A stretch of 64,000 nucleotides of DNA from Augochlora pura (GCF_028453695.1 NC_135775.1:24586545-24650544); one strand, 5' to 3'; shown: positions 36,585 through 50,125, numbered from the stretch's first letter. Made by a program: numbers and translations. The notes: generated by a model not told the origin, from the letters alone.

Positions 36585-39480
36585 GCTACTTCTTTCGGGC
36601 CAGCCTTGATCCTCTTATCGGACCTAATAGCTAATTGGATGAACGAAAAGTTTTGAATTTAGATAAGGAGATTGTAAATCGTGGTCAGAACGAGGTAAAC
36701 GATTCTGCGGAATTATTATATTAAGGAATAAAATTGTATTAATTTAGGGGATGAAAGATTAAGTGTTGTAGTTCATTAAATTTTATTAATGCTGTTACAG
36801 TTAATCAAATAGTCATATTGTTTAATTTAGGCACAGATTGAGATACATATTTCTGCGTTGAATTTACCTCTTTGTTACGTTATAAAATTTATTCTGCTTC
36901 TTTGTTCGAGCCGTCAGGATTTCGATGAATTATGAATAATAGCATATTCGTCGGCTTCTATAATTTTTCGAAAAGCGAGGTTACACCGCCTTCGAAATAA
37001 ACCGACCATTTATCGTCCGGTGGACCCGCCCTCGAGCCAACCCCCGGCTTCCCCGCAGCTTTCATTCGGATTACGGTGCGCCGCGACAGGCATTCACCCG
37101 CTCGTTCGCTCGCGTGTGCTAATTGCTTGGTCTTTGCTCGTCTGCCTAGCTATAGTCGGTCATAAAAGTCTATTTGCACGTGCCGGGGCTATAACCCTGT
37201 CATTGTCCATTAACCCTCCTGCGCCGGAATAATTTCCGGCGACGGGAAGAATTTTGTTTTTCGTCCCCGGCCTGTACCGCGGCCGCCGAAAAATTAATTT
37301 AAATGCAAATACCGCATTCGGATCGAAATATCGGACCCATGGGGGTAGAAATCATGGTGGCGCGACTCATCTTGTAGCGTAACCTATGTACGCCAAAATT
37401 CGGAAAAAGAGCAAGCGATAAAAATGATTTAAGTCTAAATTATTTTAGTTTCGACACCTTCGAGTTAATTCCTATTTTTACACTAGACTGTTTGAATAAT
37501 TGATTCGGCGATCGACAATGCCCCGCGATAAATTATTTCCTGAATTCGGTGCCTTTGTGTACCGTTACAAAAATTCCGGGCCAATTTGCCGTGTCTGCTT
37601 GACGATGTAAAATGTCCAAAGAGTTCCATGAATTCCACGGACGTCCATCCAACAAATGAAAATAAAATATTCAGCCGCCGCGAACAATTCCGGGGAAGTC
37701 AACCGCGCGTGCGTGAGAGCGCCGCCGCGGAAACAATCGTGCAATAAATATTAATAATGATCATTCGAGAGAGCCCCGTCGCGCGGAAAATTGAGTTTTT
37801 TTTTCTTTTTTTAATTCGTTGCCCGTGGGCGGATATCGTTGTCGCCATCAATTCCCGGCGAGTTTTCATCGACGTGATTCTCAGTTTACTCCGGGCGCCT
37901 ATTGATCTTTAGCGCGGGGCGAACGTAACGACGAAGAAAAACGCAATATTTCTGCTCGGCTTGGCCCAGAAACCCGGTGGGAACCTTTTTCCCCGTGTCT
38001 TGAAAAATGGAGCATCGAAAAGTTTCGCTTTGCCCGCGCTGTTTCTTATTTTTCCGGGACATACAGAAACGCGAGCGCGCGCGCGACCAGTGAAAAACCG
38101 CTCTCATAAGGAAATAGCATAAATTCGTGGCCGGCCCGTTAAATCAACCGTGGCAAAGACCGGTTCTTGTTTGTACCCGGCCGTGCTCCGTAGTTGCGAC
38201 GAACTTCACCGTGTCGCATTAAAATGGCCTAATTAAACGATCGGCGACCATCTGATTCACCGCGATGAAAGCGGTTCACCTACTTTGTGTATTCAGCCGC
38301 GACGATTTTATTAATTTCGCGCGAACGGGAACGTTGTTGACGCGGGCGAAAATTATTTTTATATTCTTCGAATATTGTCGAATAAGTCCAGAAAGTCTCA
38401 AATTGTTGTATCTGTTGGTCTTGTTAACAAAAATTTATAAAGCACTAAATCGCCACAGCTTTAGACAAAATCACTACCACTGCAGACAAAAAATATTTTA
38501 ACACTCCTTGAAGATTTACAAACGTACCTAGAAAGTTCGCAACAGATAAGCTCATAAGCCTGGTCATAAAAAATTCCAAAAGTGAGAGCTGCTCGAGGGG
38601 TCGTTTGGCGTCAATAATTATGACAGCGGATTTTATGCTTTTCTGATAAAAACGAGCGGATTAAACGCAGAGTAGCAAAACTTTCGAACACTCCACCAGT
38701 ACTACTGCATCTTTACCAACCGATTAAAGTGATTAAGGTGAAGAAACAAATGTTTAACCTGCGTCATACATTGATAATTGCAACCAGTTTGACTGGCGAT
38801 TGGCCTCTCGCATAAAATTCATCGAACGCGACCGCTATATCGAAGACAGAGAGAGAGAGAGAGAGGAGCCGGCCGGCATGACGCAGCCATCGGTGCATCA
38901 CACTCGCATTATACCCTCTCGATATGAATCACAGGAACGAGCGGTATGGTAGACGGCGGGGGGCGCTGCATAGATGCAACGGGTGGCGTTCGATCCGCCG
39001 TTGAATAACGTCGTGCGGGCCGCCGTTCATTCGTAATACCCTAATATCCTATCGAGTTCTCGCTCCCGGATAAAACCTGGCCCCGACAGGATCCACGAAT
39101 TGCGTGAATACTAACTCCGGCCGTTCCGCCGGCAACTATGCCGTCCTACATCCGTTTGCCGGCCAATGAATACCCGCGAATGACGTCATTTGTAACCACG
39201 GCAGCCGGATTAATTCGACGAGCGCCGACCGACCCACGCGGAAATGATCAATCAAAGTTTTTTATGCAGGCGCGCGCGTCGTCGTCGTCGCCGGACTGGG
39301 AATCTTTAATTAGTGGACTGCGGATTTTCGTGCGAAGTCATCCCCCCGACCCACTTTATTCCCCAGCTGCGACAATTTCGAACTTCTTTGCCTGGCAATC
39401 TACATTTATTGCCACGGAATTGTTTAAACTTTCGACGAACTGAAATAGTTTATACGGGAGCGTTTCGATGAGGATCGGCA
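36585..39480. other. Non-coding DNA, no recognised gene
   Basis: This mixes AT-rich (36660-36900) and CpG-rich sequence and includes a GA microsatellite at about 38848-38865. No ORF exceeds about 100 codons and none shows a motif. Confidence 0.5.
38848..38865 (+). repeat. (GA)n microsatellite
   Basis: About nine GA units, the type of tract bound by GAGA-class factors in insects. Confidence 0.8.
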
Positions 39481-39805
39481 AACTTCGACCGGCGATAACT
39501 CGGCGAAGAATCATCGTAGAATCATGAGTCTTCTTTTGAATTGAAGCTTGAAACTTCTGCTTTAAAACAGTCTTTCTCGTTATCTAAAAATTATGCCTGG
39601 TTTTTATTTTTAACGCTTACTATTGTGAATATTTATAAGCGAGGCCGTGTTTGTCCCATGGCTATTTGCCAAGTTTGATGAAATGCACGGACTTTAAAAA
39701 ATTTTTTCCCAATATGCCAATTATTGTAGAATAAAGTTCGATCTTTTCCCTTTAATTTAAAAAAAGAGAAACGCAGCTGCGATTTTTTCTCGCGAAGTTA
39801 CAGCT
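39481..39805 (+). repeat. Dispersed repeat, copy 2
   Basis: This is the second copy of the element at 33030-33338, in the same orientation and 6.45 kb away. It carries the collinear blocks GCGAGGCCGTGTTTGTC, GCCAAGTTTGATGAAAT and CAGCTGCGATTTTTTCTCGC. The spacing between blocks differs by a few bases, as expected of old copies. Confidence 0.7.
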
Positions 39806-42800
39806 GTTTTAATAACAGTTGTTCGGATAAGGTAGGACGTACCGTATTTTTGGTACCGTGAAAATACTTCGAAAGATCTTTCGGTACGAGCCGTTGACAG
39901 AAAGTCACTCTAAATCTTGAATTATTCGCCGGACTACAAAAGATCAGAATATTCTCTTTGTTGTTTCGGTGACGGCCCCGGCTCGCCTCGGCTGGATCTA
40001 TTGTAACGGCGTAACCATTTCCCCCGAAATTTCTGCTCACGCTACTTCTGGATCCGGAGATAAGGTTATCCCGCATTCCCGCGGGATTATCCCGATGTCC
40101 TGTTCCTTATCCTTGCTCCCTCGGAATAATCCACCGACTCGCCGGAACGTCGCACATACACGGCCGCACGCGAACGAGTCCTTCGTGGGACACTTATTGT
40201 TAGCAGGATAGCTCCCTTTTCATTTCAATCGACCCCGTTCTCCATCCCCCTCTCTCGATTCTAATAGGTCCGCCGGGCGGCCGAGTGTTCCGGAAACTAA
40301 ACCGTTGCCCCGTAAACACGAAATTACGAGATACAGTAAGCGTCATCCGAACCGATCATTTCTCGACGAGCCGCGCCAACGAACGCGGTCGACGTGTATA
40401 CTGCTGCTAGCCAAAGGTTTTCGATCGCTTTGAAATTTCTATATACGTAATCTATTATTAGATTATTATATATTATTTCTGTACTTTTGCAAAGATCGCA
40501 ACTTACTCGATTCTAATGATTTATCAAAGGAAAAATATAAAATCACAAAACCTTTTCGAAGGTAATTATTCGAATGCAAGCTCGAACATAGAAATGAATT
40601 CAATCATCCCCTAAGAAAGAGTCTTCGTGATTCAACAATTTTCACACCAATGTGTTATAATAAAAAATGTGCTAACCAGTCCTTTCGACCGGCCTGACAG
40701 CGTCGATCGTAGATAGGTGCGTGCCAGCCGAGCGGAAGAAATTCGCCGGCTGGCAGCGGACTACGATCGGCAGTTATCTCCGCGGAGGTAACTGAATTTC
40801 CAGAAGACCCTTGCCGTCCCTTATTTTTGCCGGGACGCTCCGAGCAATTCGTAGGAGGAGGTGCGGCGAGCGTCAGACCCTCATAGAAGTTTAAACGACT
40901 TCGAGCCTCCCCTGAACCTTCGTTCCATCAGGCGACGGCGGCGCGCCGTCTTGTAACAGCTCAGTTTCCAAAGTCGGGATGCCCGCCGATAAAAGTTACG
41001 TCGTTTAGCGAGGTTCGTAGTCGAAAGAAGTCGCCCAGGGTGGAGTCGCCCGGCCAGACAGCCAGCCGGCTTCGCGTCCTGGAGCCCTCGTTGCATCCCG
41101 GCAAGAGAAATTGAGACAGATAGGTCTCCCGGTCTACGACCTTCCCTCCTCTCTCTTTCTCTCTTTTATCACTGTCTGTCGCGCGCCCTCTCCCTTCCCC
41201 CCGTCTCTCTTTTCTCCGTCTATCCCCGTGTCTCCCGGTCTCCCCCCGCCCGCCCCTCGTGTACACCGTGGCGACGAGATAAATTTTTATACCCTGTAGT
41301 TTCATATCCCTATGGAAGATACACGGCGCGAGGTAATGGGAAGTTATGTCGGCGGGCCGATCGATAAACGCCGGCACGAATGGAACCGCGAAGAACTATG
41401 ACGTCGCGAGTCTCTAATATTAAATTATTGCCGCTGGCCCGGCAGTTTCGTATTATTGATATACGCCGACGAATGGCCGGGGCGCTCCCGCAGATAAATC
41501 GCCCGGGCTCGCTGGATAAAGTTCTCGCCCCCCCCCCCCCCCACCCTATCCCGGCCCTTCGCGCCAGCCGAATCGAATTCGCGAAATTACCGCGTGATTT
41601 ATTCCGCCGCGTTTTACTTGCCTGCCTGCCTGGCTGCCGTTCTCGCTTTGATCTCGATTCGGACGGTTCGCCGATTCCATCGCGAGCCTAATGAAAATAT
41701 ATAGGCGCCGAGCATCGGCGGTCGGGCCGCCCGCGTATTCACCGCTGATCGACGACGGTCTCTTGCCGACTGTAAACTAGCGGTGATGTGTTGCTTTCGT
41801 CGATCATTCGGCCGGCTAGGCGATCCGCGCGAATCGTTTCGTTGGCGGAACCCGATTGCCGCTCGGTTTACGAAACTCGCCGCGTCATCGATTTATCAAG
41901 GTTGTTTTGTTTATCGATTAACGTGTTCTATGCGCGTGTTTTAGTTTGTTGCGTTTCGTTCTGTTTTATTTCGTTTATTTCACCCGATTTTCTCGTTTCA
42001 TTTCGTCGGATTCATTCCATTTGTTTCGTTTTGTTCTATTCATTTTATTGTATGGCGTGCGACGGGATGGACCACGGAGATTGCACGGACTATGGGGGAA
42101 CCGGTAACGGTTATTACTTCTTTAGTTTATGATTATTCGGACTGTTTAGATTGTTCAGATTATTCAGGAAGGATTATTCAGCGAAGACGCATTTACGAGT
42201 TATTTATTTAATAGATGTGTCACTTGCGGCAGATGTCGCCATTCTATAAAGATAGTAAAAATTTTAAATAAATTCCACGTCATAATTTTGACAAGTCACT
42301 TCAGTCGCTTCAGATCTCGACGCTTACGGTGTTAAACGACACATCGCGCGACACTCACACCGTCTCCATTGATTAATTCAAATCGCGAGCAACCGCAGCG
42401 CGTATCGGAAAAAAATTGATAACTGTTTACACGATGTCGATCGCGCGTGTCTGGTACGCGGTCGCCAACAGCATCGTGTATAGTACGACACCGAAGAACG
42501 GGCGCTATTTTTCATTGAGGTTTTGTCGAACAAAGGGGTCGGCGCGAGTCGAAACAATCGAACAATCGTCGCGGCCATAAAACAACAGCGAGCGCGCCGC
42601 TGCTCGATGAATTCTGAAAATTACTTTTCCCGAAGCCGCGGCACCGCGTCGAGAACCCGTCCATTGTGCGTCCGCGTTTACTTTTATCCGTAGAATTGCT
42701 CTCCGTTCGATCGCGAAGCGCGAACCATCGCGCGAGCGCTCGGAATTTATACGGATTCTATGCGCGCGCGATGGCGAATCCCAGCAACCGGCCGCGATAA

Positions 42801-44395
42801 TTAGAGCCGCGTCGCCACCGCGGGGCTAACTAGCGGTTATTAATACCCCCTTTATTTTTTTTCGTACTCGGATTAGATTACAAGCGCGACCGGGTGGATT
42901 GTACGCCGGCGGACCTGGCCGCTAATAAGTAGCGTAAAGGATCGCGCGAGGACACGCGAGAGGCCGCCGCGTTGTTGCGTGAATTTATGTTAATTCGAAC
43001 CGCTCCGGGGCCACGGTGTGCTCACGGTCGCTGCCGAACGACGATTTTACCGAAATATTCATCTGCGCGCCCGGAGCCTGCGGAATGTGCATGTGCAGCC
43101 AGCGGCGGGTGCGGTTAGGCAATATGGGCTGGCAAGACTAATGAAACCGGCGGCGCGGCCCCCCGATGAAATCGATTAAACATTCAACCAGCTCTCGGAA
43201 AGTTCCGGCAAAGATACCGAAGAAGCTGTTCACAGCGCGTGTTTAGTATCATGGGACTGGCGCGGGCTAGTGCTACATAAAACGTGCACCGAACGCGTCG
43301 CCCGGAACCCCAGCCATACCGCGATTATATTTTTACGCGACCAGACGGGCCGGCGAACTCCCGAAAGTAGTCCCGAGCCTAAGTGGAATCGGGATGCTCC
43401 GCCGTAATTCGACGGGAACCGTCGATCGTTAATAGACCGCGGATTTTATGCGGTTTTTAAAGATACTTGCAGATCGAATACGAAACAATCAATCTTGCCA
43501 TCTTCTGCGACTTATAGTTCTACGCGGAACGAAATTTGACAAGTACCCTGAACAGAGTTTCTTCAAATATAAACAATTTCGGTGATTCGAAAACGATCTC
43601 GGTCGTCGCGAATAAAGTATCACAGCGGACGGCGAACCTCCGTGCAAAAATTCTCCACGGTAATTAGAAGCCGCGAGAGCTGCATAAATATTGAAACGTT
43701 AGCAATGCGGGCGAAAGAATTTCCCGGAGAATTTCCCCGCGAAATCTCTCCCGGCGTTACGCGGCGTGTTCAGAAAAATATCGCGCGGATGTTCGCGTCG
43801 ATCCGGAGTGAAATTAAGAATTCCGAAGCCCTCGGCGGCAGGCCAATGATAACCGTGAGCCGGTCCTATATCCCGCGTTCAAATTGCAAATCGCGCTGCA
43901 GATCTCCCGCGAATGAAATTACGGTGCGTCGAACCAGTCGATGCAACACGGTTTTCGAAACGAAAACTCCAGAGTCGCGGGACTCGAATCGGTGCATCCG
44001 GGGCGAGTAGTACCGCGGTGCCGCGAGGACCGGTGAGCGCTGTGCAACACTTCCGGTCCGGTTGATCCCGGCCAATTTTATTCAGGCATTCTCCGACACC
44101 GATCGATGGCCCGCATTAAATTATTCCGACTGCACTCGGCCGTGGAGCCGATAAATAATTCCGCGCGGAATATTATTCGAATAGAAAAGCTCGGTCCGCG
44201 GCGTCGTTCGCCGATGCGTTCGCGATCCGGCGGCGTCGAAAAAAAGATCGCGTGACTGCCAGCGATCGCGGGCTCGGCCTGTTGTCATTAATATGCAATC
44301 TGTCGTTGTCGTTCATTTTTACCGCGGCAGAGAGAAAAAAAACCGGTGACCGGTGTATTCGCGCGAACTCTGCGCGATCTCTCTTTGTCCCTTTT
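39806..44395. other. Non-coding DNA with polypyrimidine tract and C15 run
   Basis: This contains a polypyrimidine stretch (41140-41262), a C15 run (41528-41542) and a T-rich stretch with recurrent TTTCG/TTTCATT phrases (about 41935-42052). An ORF at 43582-44010 (+, 142 codons) is Arg/Ser-rich with no motif. No gene is supported. Confidence 0.5.
41140..41262 (+). repeat. Polypyrimidine tract, imperfect CT/CCT
   Basis: About 120 bases are almost purely C and T, in irregular CTCTCT, CCCTCT and TCCCC phrases. Confidence 0.7.
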
Positions 44396-44420
44396 ATTCT
44401 CTTTTATTCTCTATTTCTCT

Positions 44421-44458
<38 letters not shown>

Positions 44459-44488
44459 TTTTCTCTCTCGCTCGCTCTTTCTCTCTCG
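44396..44488 (+). repeat. (CT)n microsatellite with interruptions
   Basis: About 90 bases of CT repeats interrupted by TATTT and CTCG phrases. It produces Leu/Ser-rich shadow ORFs. Confidence 0.85.
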
Positions 44489-47121
44489 TTTGCTTTAATC
44501 AACGAGTCCGCGCCCAGAACCCGGGGTTACACTGCGTGATTCAATCGAATTCCGGCTGGATATTTCAATACCGGACGATTGAATTTTCGGGGTGGGATGG
44601 CTCGCGATGGCGGCGCGTGTGTTAAGCTCTTAAAAAAGTGATATCGCCGGCGCGCCAGCGATGCTGCCTCGGATAGACAGCTTTGGGGACCATGGGGAAC
44701 GATTAAAACAAAATTTCATCCCGGCAGATCGATCCGGGTATTAGCGGGAATGCTTGTCTACCCGGTTGATCGCCGGCTCTCGACGCCGCTGCGGAAATAC
44801 TAGGCCGAAATATCCGTGAAAGTGCGTGGATCGGGCGAATATTATCCGGACTTCGATCGGATTTACCCTTACACCGAGTAGCGAAAAGGATATTGCGCAT
44901 AAGACACATGTTAGAGCCTGAAGAAAATGATAAAAGTAGTATCTGTTTATTTTTAGTAGGTATGATGAAAAGATAGCGGACGAATGAAACAATTTTTACG
45001 TTTTAAAAATCATGGATAATTTTGTATATTTTATTTCATTTATAGCGATTGCGCAGTGCACTACATAATGCGAGGAAAAGGGTATTGAGCTTGCCTTATT
45101 CAGTAATTACAAATTATTTTAATTTAAATTATTTTATCCTTGCACATTCATTATTTTAATTTCTACCGTAAAAATTCTAACGACAGCAGTCAGATTTGGT
45201 GGTAAAATAATTATCATCAACTCCGCTGCGACTCTATAGTTAAGATTCGAACCAAAATTGACCCAGCGAACTCGCGAGGAAATACGTATCCAGCTCTTTT
45301 CACGGCGTAACAAACGCAGACAATTTTTCTTTCGCACGAAACTCCGCGGTCCACTTATTAAGCCGCGCACTTTGCATATTTCCCGTATTTCTCGAGCATA
45401 AATGTCGTACGCGTTCTGCATAGTTATCGCGCGCAAGCATCCGCGGTTTGATAATAAGCGTCGAACCGGCATGATAGAAACTATAGCCCGCGAGTAATGG
45501 TCTCTTCCGGTGAAATGAAGCCGCGTGGCACGGTAAAGATTGATGACAGGAATTACCCGGGGCACTTTTCTCTTCCGCAGAGATACGCCGTTGGTAACGA
45601 TTACGCTCTGAGAACAATTATGATCGGATCGTCGACGGTCATGGAGATTCTCATCGTATTTCGAAGGTGCACGATCCCCGTGTATCTGCTTCGCGAACGC
45701 AAGTTTTGCGGAAAAATAACCAGAGCCTTTTGCAGGATCGCGGGACATTTCATTCCGTCGGCTTCCGTGCGACGTGAAATATAAATAAATCTGATTTTCG
45801 GGTCTCCTGTTCCCGCAGCCATTGTTTCCAGAGCAAATCTATTAAATCCGAGAGCGGTGTTAATATTTCTTCGTCGGCGCGAACGAAGCTGCCGGCTCCG
45901 TTCCGGCGTTTATTCCTTCGCGAAATTTCGCGAGGACTTGAAAAATTCAGCGGTTTTATTACAATTCAAGGTTGACATTTAATTACGAGGGGGACACTTA
46001 CCCCTGCGTCGACGCAATGCTTGCCAAAATGAATTTATACGATCCTGTGCGGTCCAGTGAATACAACTGCAACCGGTGACTTTATTAATTTTGTAAATCA
46101 ATTTATAAAATTCTCGGCTCCTAAATTCGATGTAATTTCCGTCGACGTGAATTTTTCTGCGTTATAGATTTTCTGCGATATATTTACCACCCTTATAGAA
46201 GGGTGAATTCAATTTCTGATCACTTCAACGTTTAAGGGCGACGTTTCCGGGAACACGTTCTTCGATTTCTAATTGGAAATCCATTTCGTTCCATTTAGCG
46301 TTCGAATAGAGCAAAAATAGAGGGCTTCGAGATTCGGCACGGGGTTGTAAACGGAAAAGAACGATTTCCGGTGGCGAACGTCGGTGCGCCAGACGGCATC
46401 GCGCGGGTTTCGCAAAGATCCCCGGATGACGTTTCGGTTCACGCAATATCCGTCATTTCAAACCGGCGGGTAGAGCTCCGGCCGGGGTCGCAAAACAAAT
46501 CTTCCCTCTCGAAACGAGCGACGCGACGGCTGTGTCGCCTTTCGGGGCCACCTGGTAATTACGTCTCAACACCTGACAGTTATTACGGCCCTGTCCCCGG
46601 CGCCGTGCCACGGCACCACCTCCTGCCAGCCCGTTGCCGTATTAACGAGCCACATTAACCATCGAATGAACCGCGAGAACCCCGACTTGATAATTAGTCG
46701 AGCGTCGAGTTTTGTCGCGCGCGCGCGCGTTTTCAAAGATAAATTAGGCGGAGACGTTACCGTCGACCGAACGAAATTCGGGTAGGTCCCCCCCGTTATT
46801 GCTCGATGAACTATGTTCTTAACGAAGTCGCCCTGTACGCCGCGACTTAGCGATCGATAATTATGAACTATGTGTAAAGAACGTGCCTCTTCGCTTGGGA
46901 CTCTCCCCCAACCCTTGCGCGAAATTCGTGCGGCGTTACGTACACGTAAATAGGTTATATTGACCCAGTGTTACTTTCCTACGGTGAAACCAGGCCGAGG
47001 AACAAATTCAGTTCGTTCGATTGTTGCTGTTTGTTTTGCATGGATCGTGTTTTAGAAGTGTTCTGCGCGATGGACAGATTGTTTGAGTATGATTGACAAT
47101 GGTGGTAGAAGTAGTGAGATG
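44489..47121. other. Non-coding DNA, one unrecognised 204-codon frame
   Basis: The segment has no recognised exon. An ATG-initiated - frame at 45134-45748 (204 codons, very basic, starting MSRDPAKGSGYFSAKLAF) overlaps a 105-codon frame on the same strand and carries no motif, so I do not call it a gene. Confidence 0.45.
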
Positions 47122-47295
47122 GTAAAATGGTAAAATGGTAAAATAGTAAAATAGTAAAATAGTAAAATAGTAAAATAGTAAAATAGTAAAATAGTAAAAT
47201 AGTAAAATAGTAAAATAGCAAAATAGTAAAATAGTAAAATAGCAAAATAGTAAAATAGTAAAATAGTAAAATAGTAAAATAGTAAAATAGTAAAC
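47122..47295 (+). repeat. 8-bp minisatellite, GTAAAATA x about 22
   Basis: A nearly perfect tandem array of 174 bases. The first two units are GTAAAATG, two units carry C instead of T, and the rest are GTAAAATA. The complementary strand stays open through the whole array because three 8-bp units encode the octapeptide FYYFTILL, giving a misleading 113-codon ORF. Confidence 0.97.
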
Positions 47296-49419
47296 TACCC
47301 CCCAAAGTTACTACCCCCAAAGCAATATATTAACATATAAACGTTTTTACTCTTCCTACCGTTCAACACTGCAAACACTCATTTTTGCCACAACTGCATA
47401 AAATCCGCCGTCTAGTCCATCAGTCATGTTTATTGCTTTTGAATTATTAAATGTTAATATTGAACCACCACTGCGCGCCGCCGTGAAAGAGACGACGGAC
47501 CTGCAAAGTGGGTGTAATTAATTTATTCAGACCGGGAGAATAATGAGGACGCATGGTTGAACTTCCTTCGGAAGGAGAGCAGACGACGATCGATTGGTTC
47601 TAGTTCGCACGGTCGCCTAGTAGAAGCCCAGTGCTTTCTGACTGGGTATTCGAATTTTTGGAAATCTACAAATCTTAGTTTTTCAGCTGACTGATCAATA
47701 AATCATTGCGTGCTTCGAAAGTGCTTCGAAAATTTATCGGGCCGTATTAAAAAACGCGGTGCAGAAATCGCATCATCGTCCGCGTATAATCCCGCCCGTC
47801 CGGACCGAGCATTGTCAAAATCATTTCGAAATCCATTTCCATTAAATCCCTTTTAATTTTAAACAAGCCCGTCCATCGGCGGCGTAACGCAAGAGCGAGA
47901 GCGCGGGGCCGTCCGAATAAATAAATATTAACCAACAACGATCCACGCGCGCCGCCGCCATATTTCTTAGTTTTCAAATTCCCTTGTCCGCCGGTCGCGT
48001 ACACCGGATCCCCAATTAGTTTCTCCATTACCATTGCTGTCCATTGTTCCCGGTTAACAGCGCATCTGGGAGCCAGCACACGCATTTGCGCCGGGCTCCT
48101 CCAGTTACCATTATCAGACCGCGATAATGCGAACCGACAATAACCAAACCATTGTCAATTGTTCGCTGTTCGGAAAAATCGCACCTTGAGCTGTCTTTTT
48201 GTTCGATCTTGTTACCGTGCGACTCGAAACTTTGCGAAGACACGTTTATACGTCGCTTAGAACGCGTTAAAAATTTTGAGGCAACGCAGTAAAAAGGAAG
48301 CCAATTATTCAATCTGCGCGGTTTCAATGGTTTCGAGTATTTCGGCTCGCTAAAAAAAAATCCATGGGATGTTTGAAATAGCAGGGACAAACCGTGCGCG
48401 AAATATCAATAGACAAGAGAGAGAGTCTCCTGATTTCTGTCGGGAAAAGTCCCAGAGGAGGGAGGAGGGTTCCGAAGAGTCGGATAATAGCCCCTCGAAA
48501 TTCAAATCGGCCGAGAAGAAGAGGGTTCCCCCCCTCGCATGGTATAGCCGAGTTAACCGGTGTTTCCCATGGTTTCAGAGTTCTTGGCATGCGTAGGCCG
48601 GTGGAGGAACCAGGGGGCGAGCAGAACAGGACCGAGGAGCATGGCGTAGCGCTCGTTTCGGGGGTGGCTCGCAGATCAAAGGACGCGAAAGAGGGTCTGG
48701 CCGCTCTCGAGCGATTCGAGGGCCGGTGAGCATCGCGACGGGGCAAGCAACCCCGTTGCCTCGGCCAACGTCTAACAACCCTCCCGTCTGTCACCGTCGA
48801 CGAACAACAGAACAGGTAGATCGGCCAGCCATCTTTTTATCTACACCGTGTTCTATAAATATCGAAAATATCTCTATGATAACTGTGCTTAACTGTGTAT
48901 TCTCTTTCTTCGTAGAGCAGTGAAAACTATTATCCAAAATCCAGAATATTAATTTAATGTGCTAGAAATACGAGTTACCCCTTCTCTAAACTTAATAACA
49001 ATTATTTTTGCAAACATTTACTTTAGTATAAAATTTATGTAAAGTTAAGACGATAGCTACACGAGCAATCGTAATTATTTATGCATATTCCTAATACTTA
49101 CGCATAATCAAAATTGTCAACGTTAATCGCAAAAGCCAACACAGTTATCGAGAGACTACTGCATCCACCTTTCAGCCAGGATCGTATTTTTTGTCGCTGG
49201 ACACATCAACCCCCGGTGAACACATTGGCTCAGGAAGGGGATGACACCGGTGCGAGGATAATTGGGGTTGTTAACGGGAGTTATTTGATCCGGGATTGTG
49301 GACCGTCCCGATTCGTCTGGATTGTCCTCGGTGATCCCCTTTGTAAGGGATTAATTCGCGGGGGGTGAAACTGCGTGGACCGGTGTAACCATTTAGAGGG
49401 GTTAAAGAATTCTGGGGAC
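47296..49419. other. Non-coding DNA, no recognised gene
   Basis: A GC-rich stretch at 48290-48830 carries overlapping ORFs on both strands (for example 48324-48794, -, 156 codons) and a GTGAGC at 48726 that could be a donor. None shows a domain. The next 250 bases are AT-rich. Confidence 0.45.
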
Positions 49420-50125
49420 GCGGAATTGGAAATAAAGGAGATGAGTCTTTCGGACGACTCTGGGAGCTTAAGTATTTTGGGAGTCTTCTGTTGGGAGTAG
49501 GCCTTAGAGGCTGAGAGTCTCGGGTTGGGTGACTTGGGAGTCGAGAAGTTACAGAGCCTGGAAGCTTGGAGCTTGGGCGTCGAGGAGTGAAGGGTGTAAG
49601 AATATTGGAAGCTGAGAATTTTAACTTAGAATTCGAGGGCGTTTACTTAGAAATTTTGGCGCCTATGTGTCTAGGAGTGTAGAAGTCTAGAAAGGAAGCC
49701 TAGTTATCTAAAAATATGGAAGTCTACAGATCCAGAAATCTAAATGCCTAGAAATATGAAAGAACTCTAATCGCCTAAAAATATATAAGTCCAGTCATCC
49801 AAAACTCTAAAAGTCCAGAAACTGGCGAGTCCAGACGTCTAAAAATCAAGAAGCCAAAAAGGTCCGGTAGCACACAGTTCGCAGACCTGGGTGGCCACGC
49901 GGCGGTCCGAGATTTTCTAGAACAAAGAATTTATAAGTCTCGGAGGTTAAGTGACTCGAGATCCGGGATTTTGGATATTCAGAAGTTTGGGGCTCTAGAA
50001 GTCCAGAAACCCGGGGGGATTCGAGAGTCTAACAGTTTAAGAACCCGGTGGATCAAGAGAGTCCGAGGCAGCTCCCGGGAAACTGAACGTTAAGAACCTA
50101 GAAACCGAGAACTCTAGAAATCTAT
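49420..50125 (+). repeat. Degenerate short-period repeat field, AGTCTAGAAA-like
   Basis: Some 700 bases are built from loose variants of AGTCTAGAA, GCCTAGAAA, AGTCCAGAAA and CTAAAAAT in one orientation. The left third is richer in GGGAGTC and GAGTCT forms. The spacing is about 9-12 bases and irregular. It looks like an old minisatellite in decay. Confidence 0.7.

Noticed and set aside
45240..45262. tRNA B-box-like GGTTCGAATCT on the - strand
   Set aside because: No acceptor stem, D-arm or anticodon arm can be folded around it. No other tRNA candidate was convincing.
46979..47320. 113-codon - ORF with FYYFTILL repeats resembling a membrane protein
   Set aside because: It is the 8-bp minisatellite read in a stop-free frame.
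48324..48794. 156-codon - ORF in a GC-rich stretch
   Set aside because: Opposite-strand frames are open over the same bases and no protein family is recognisable.
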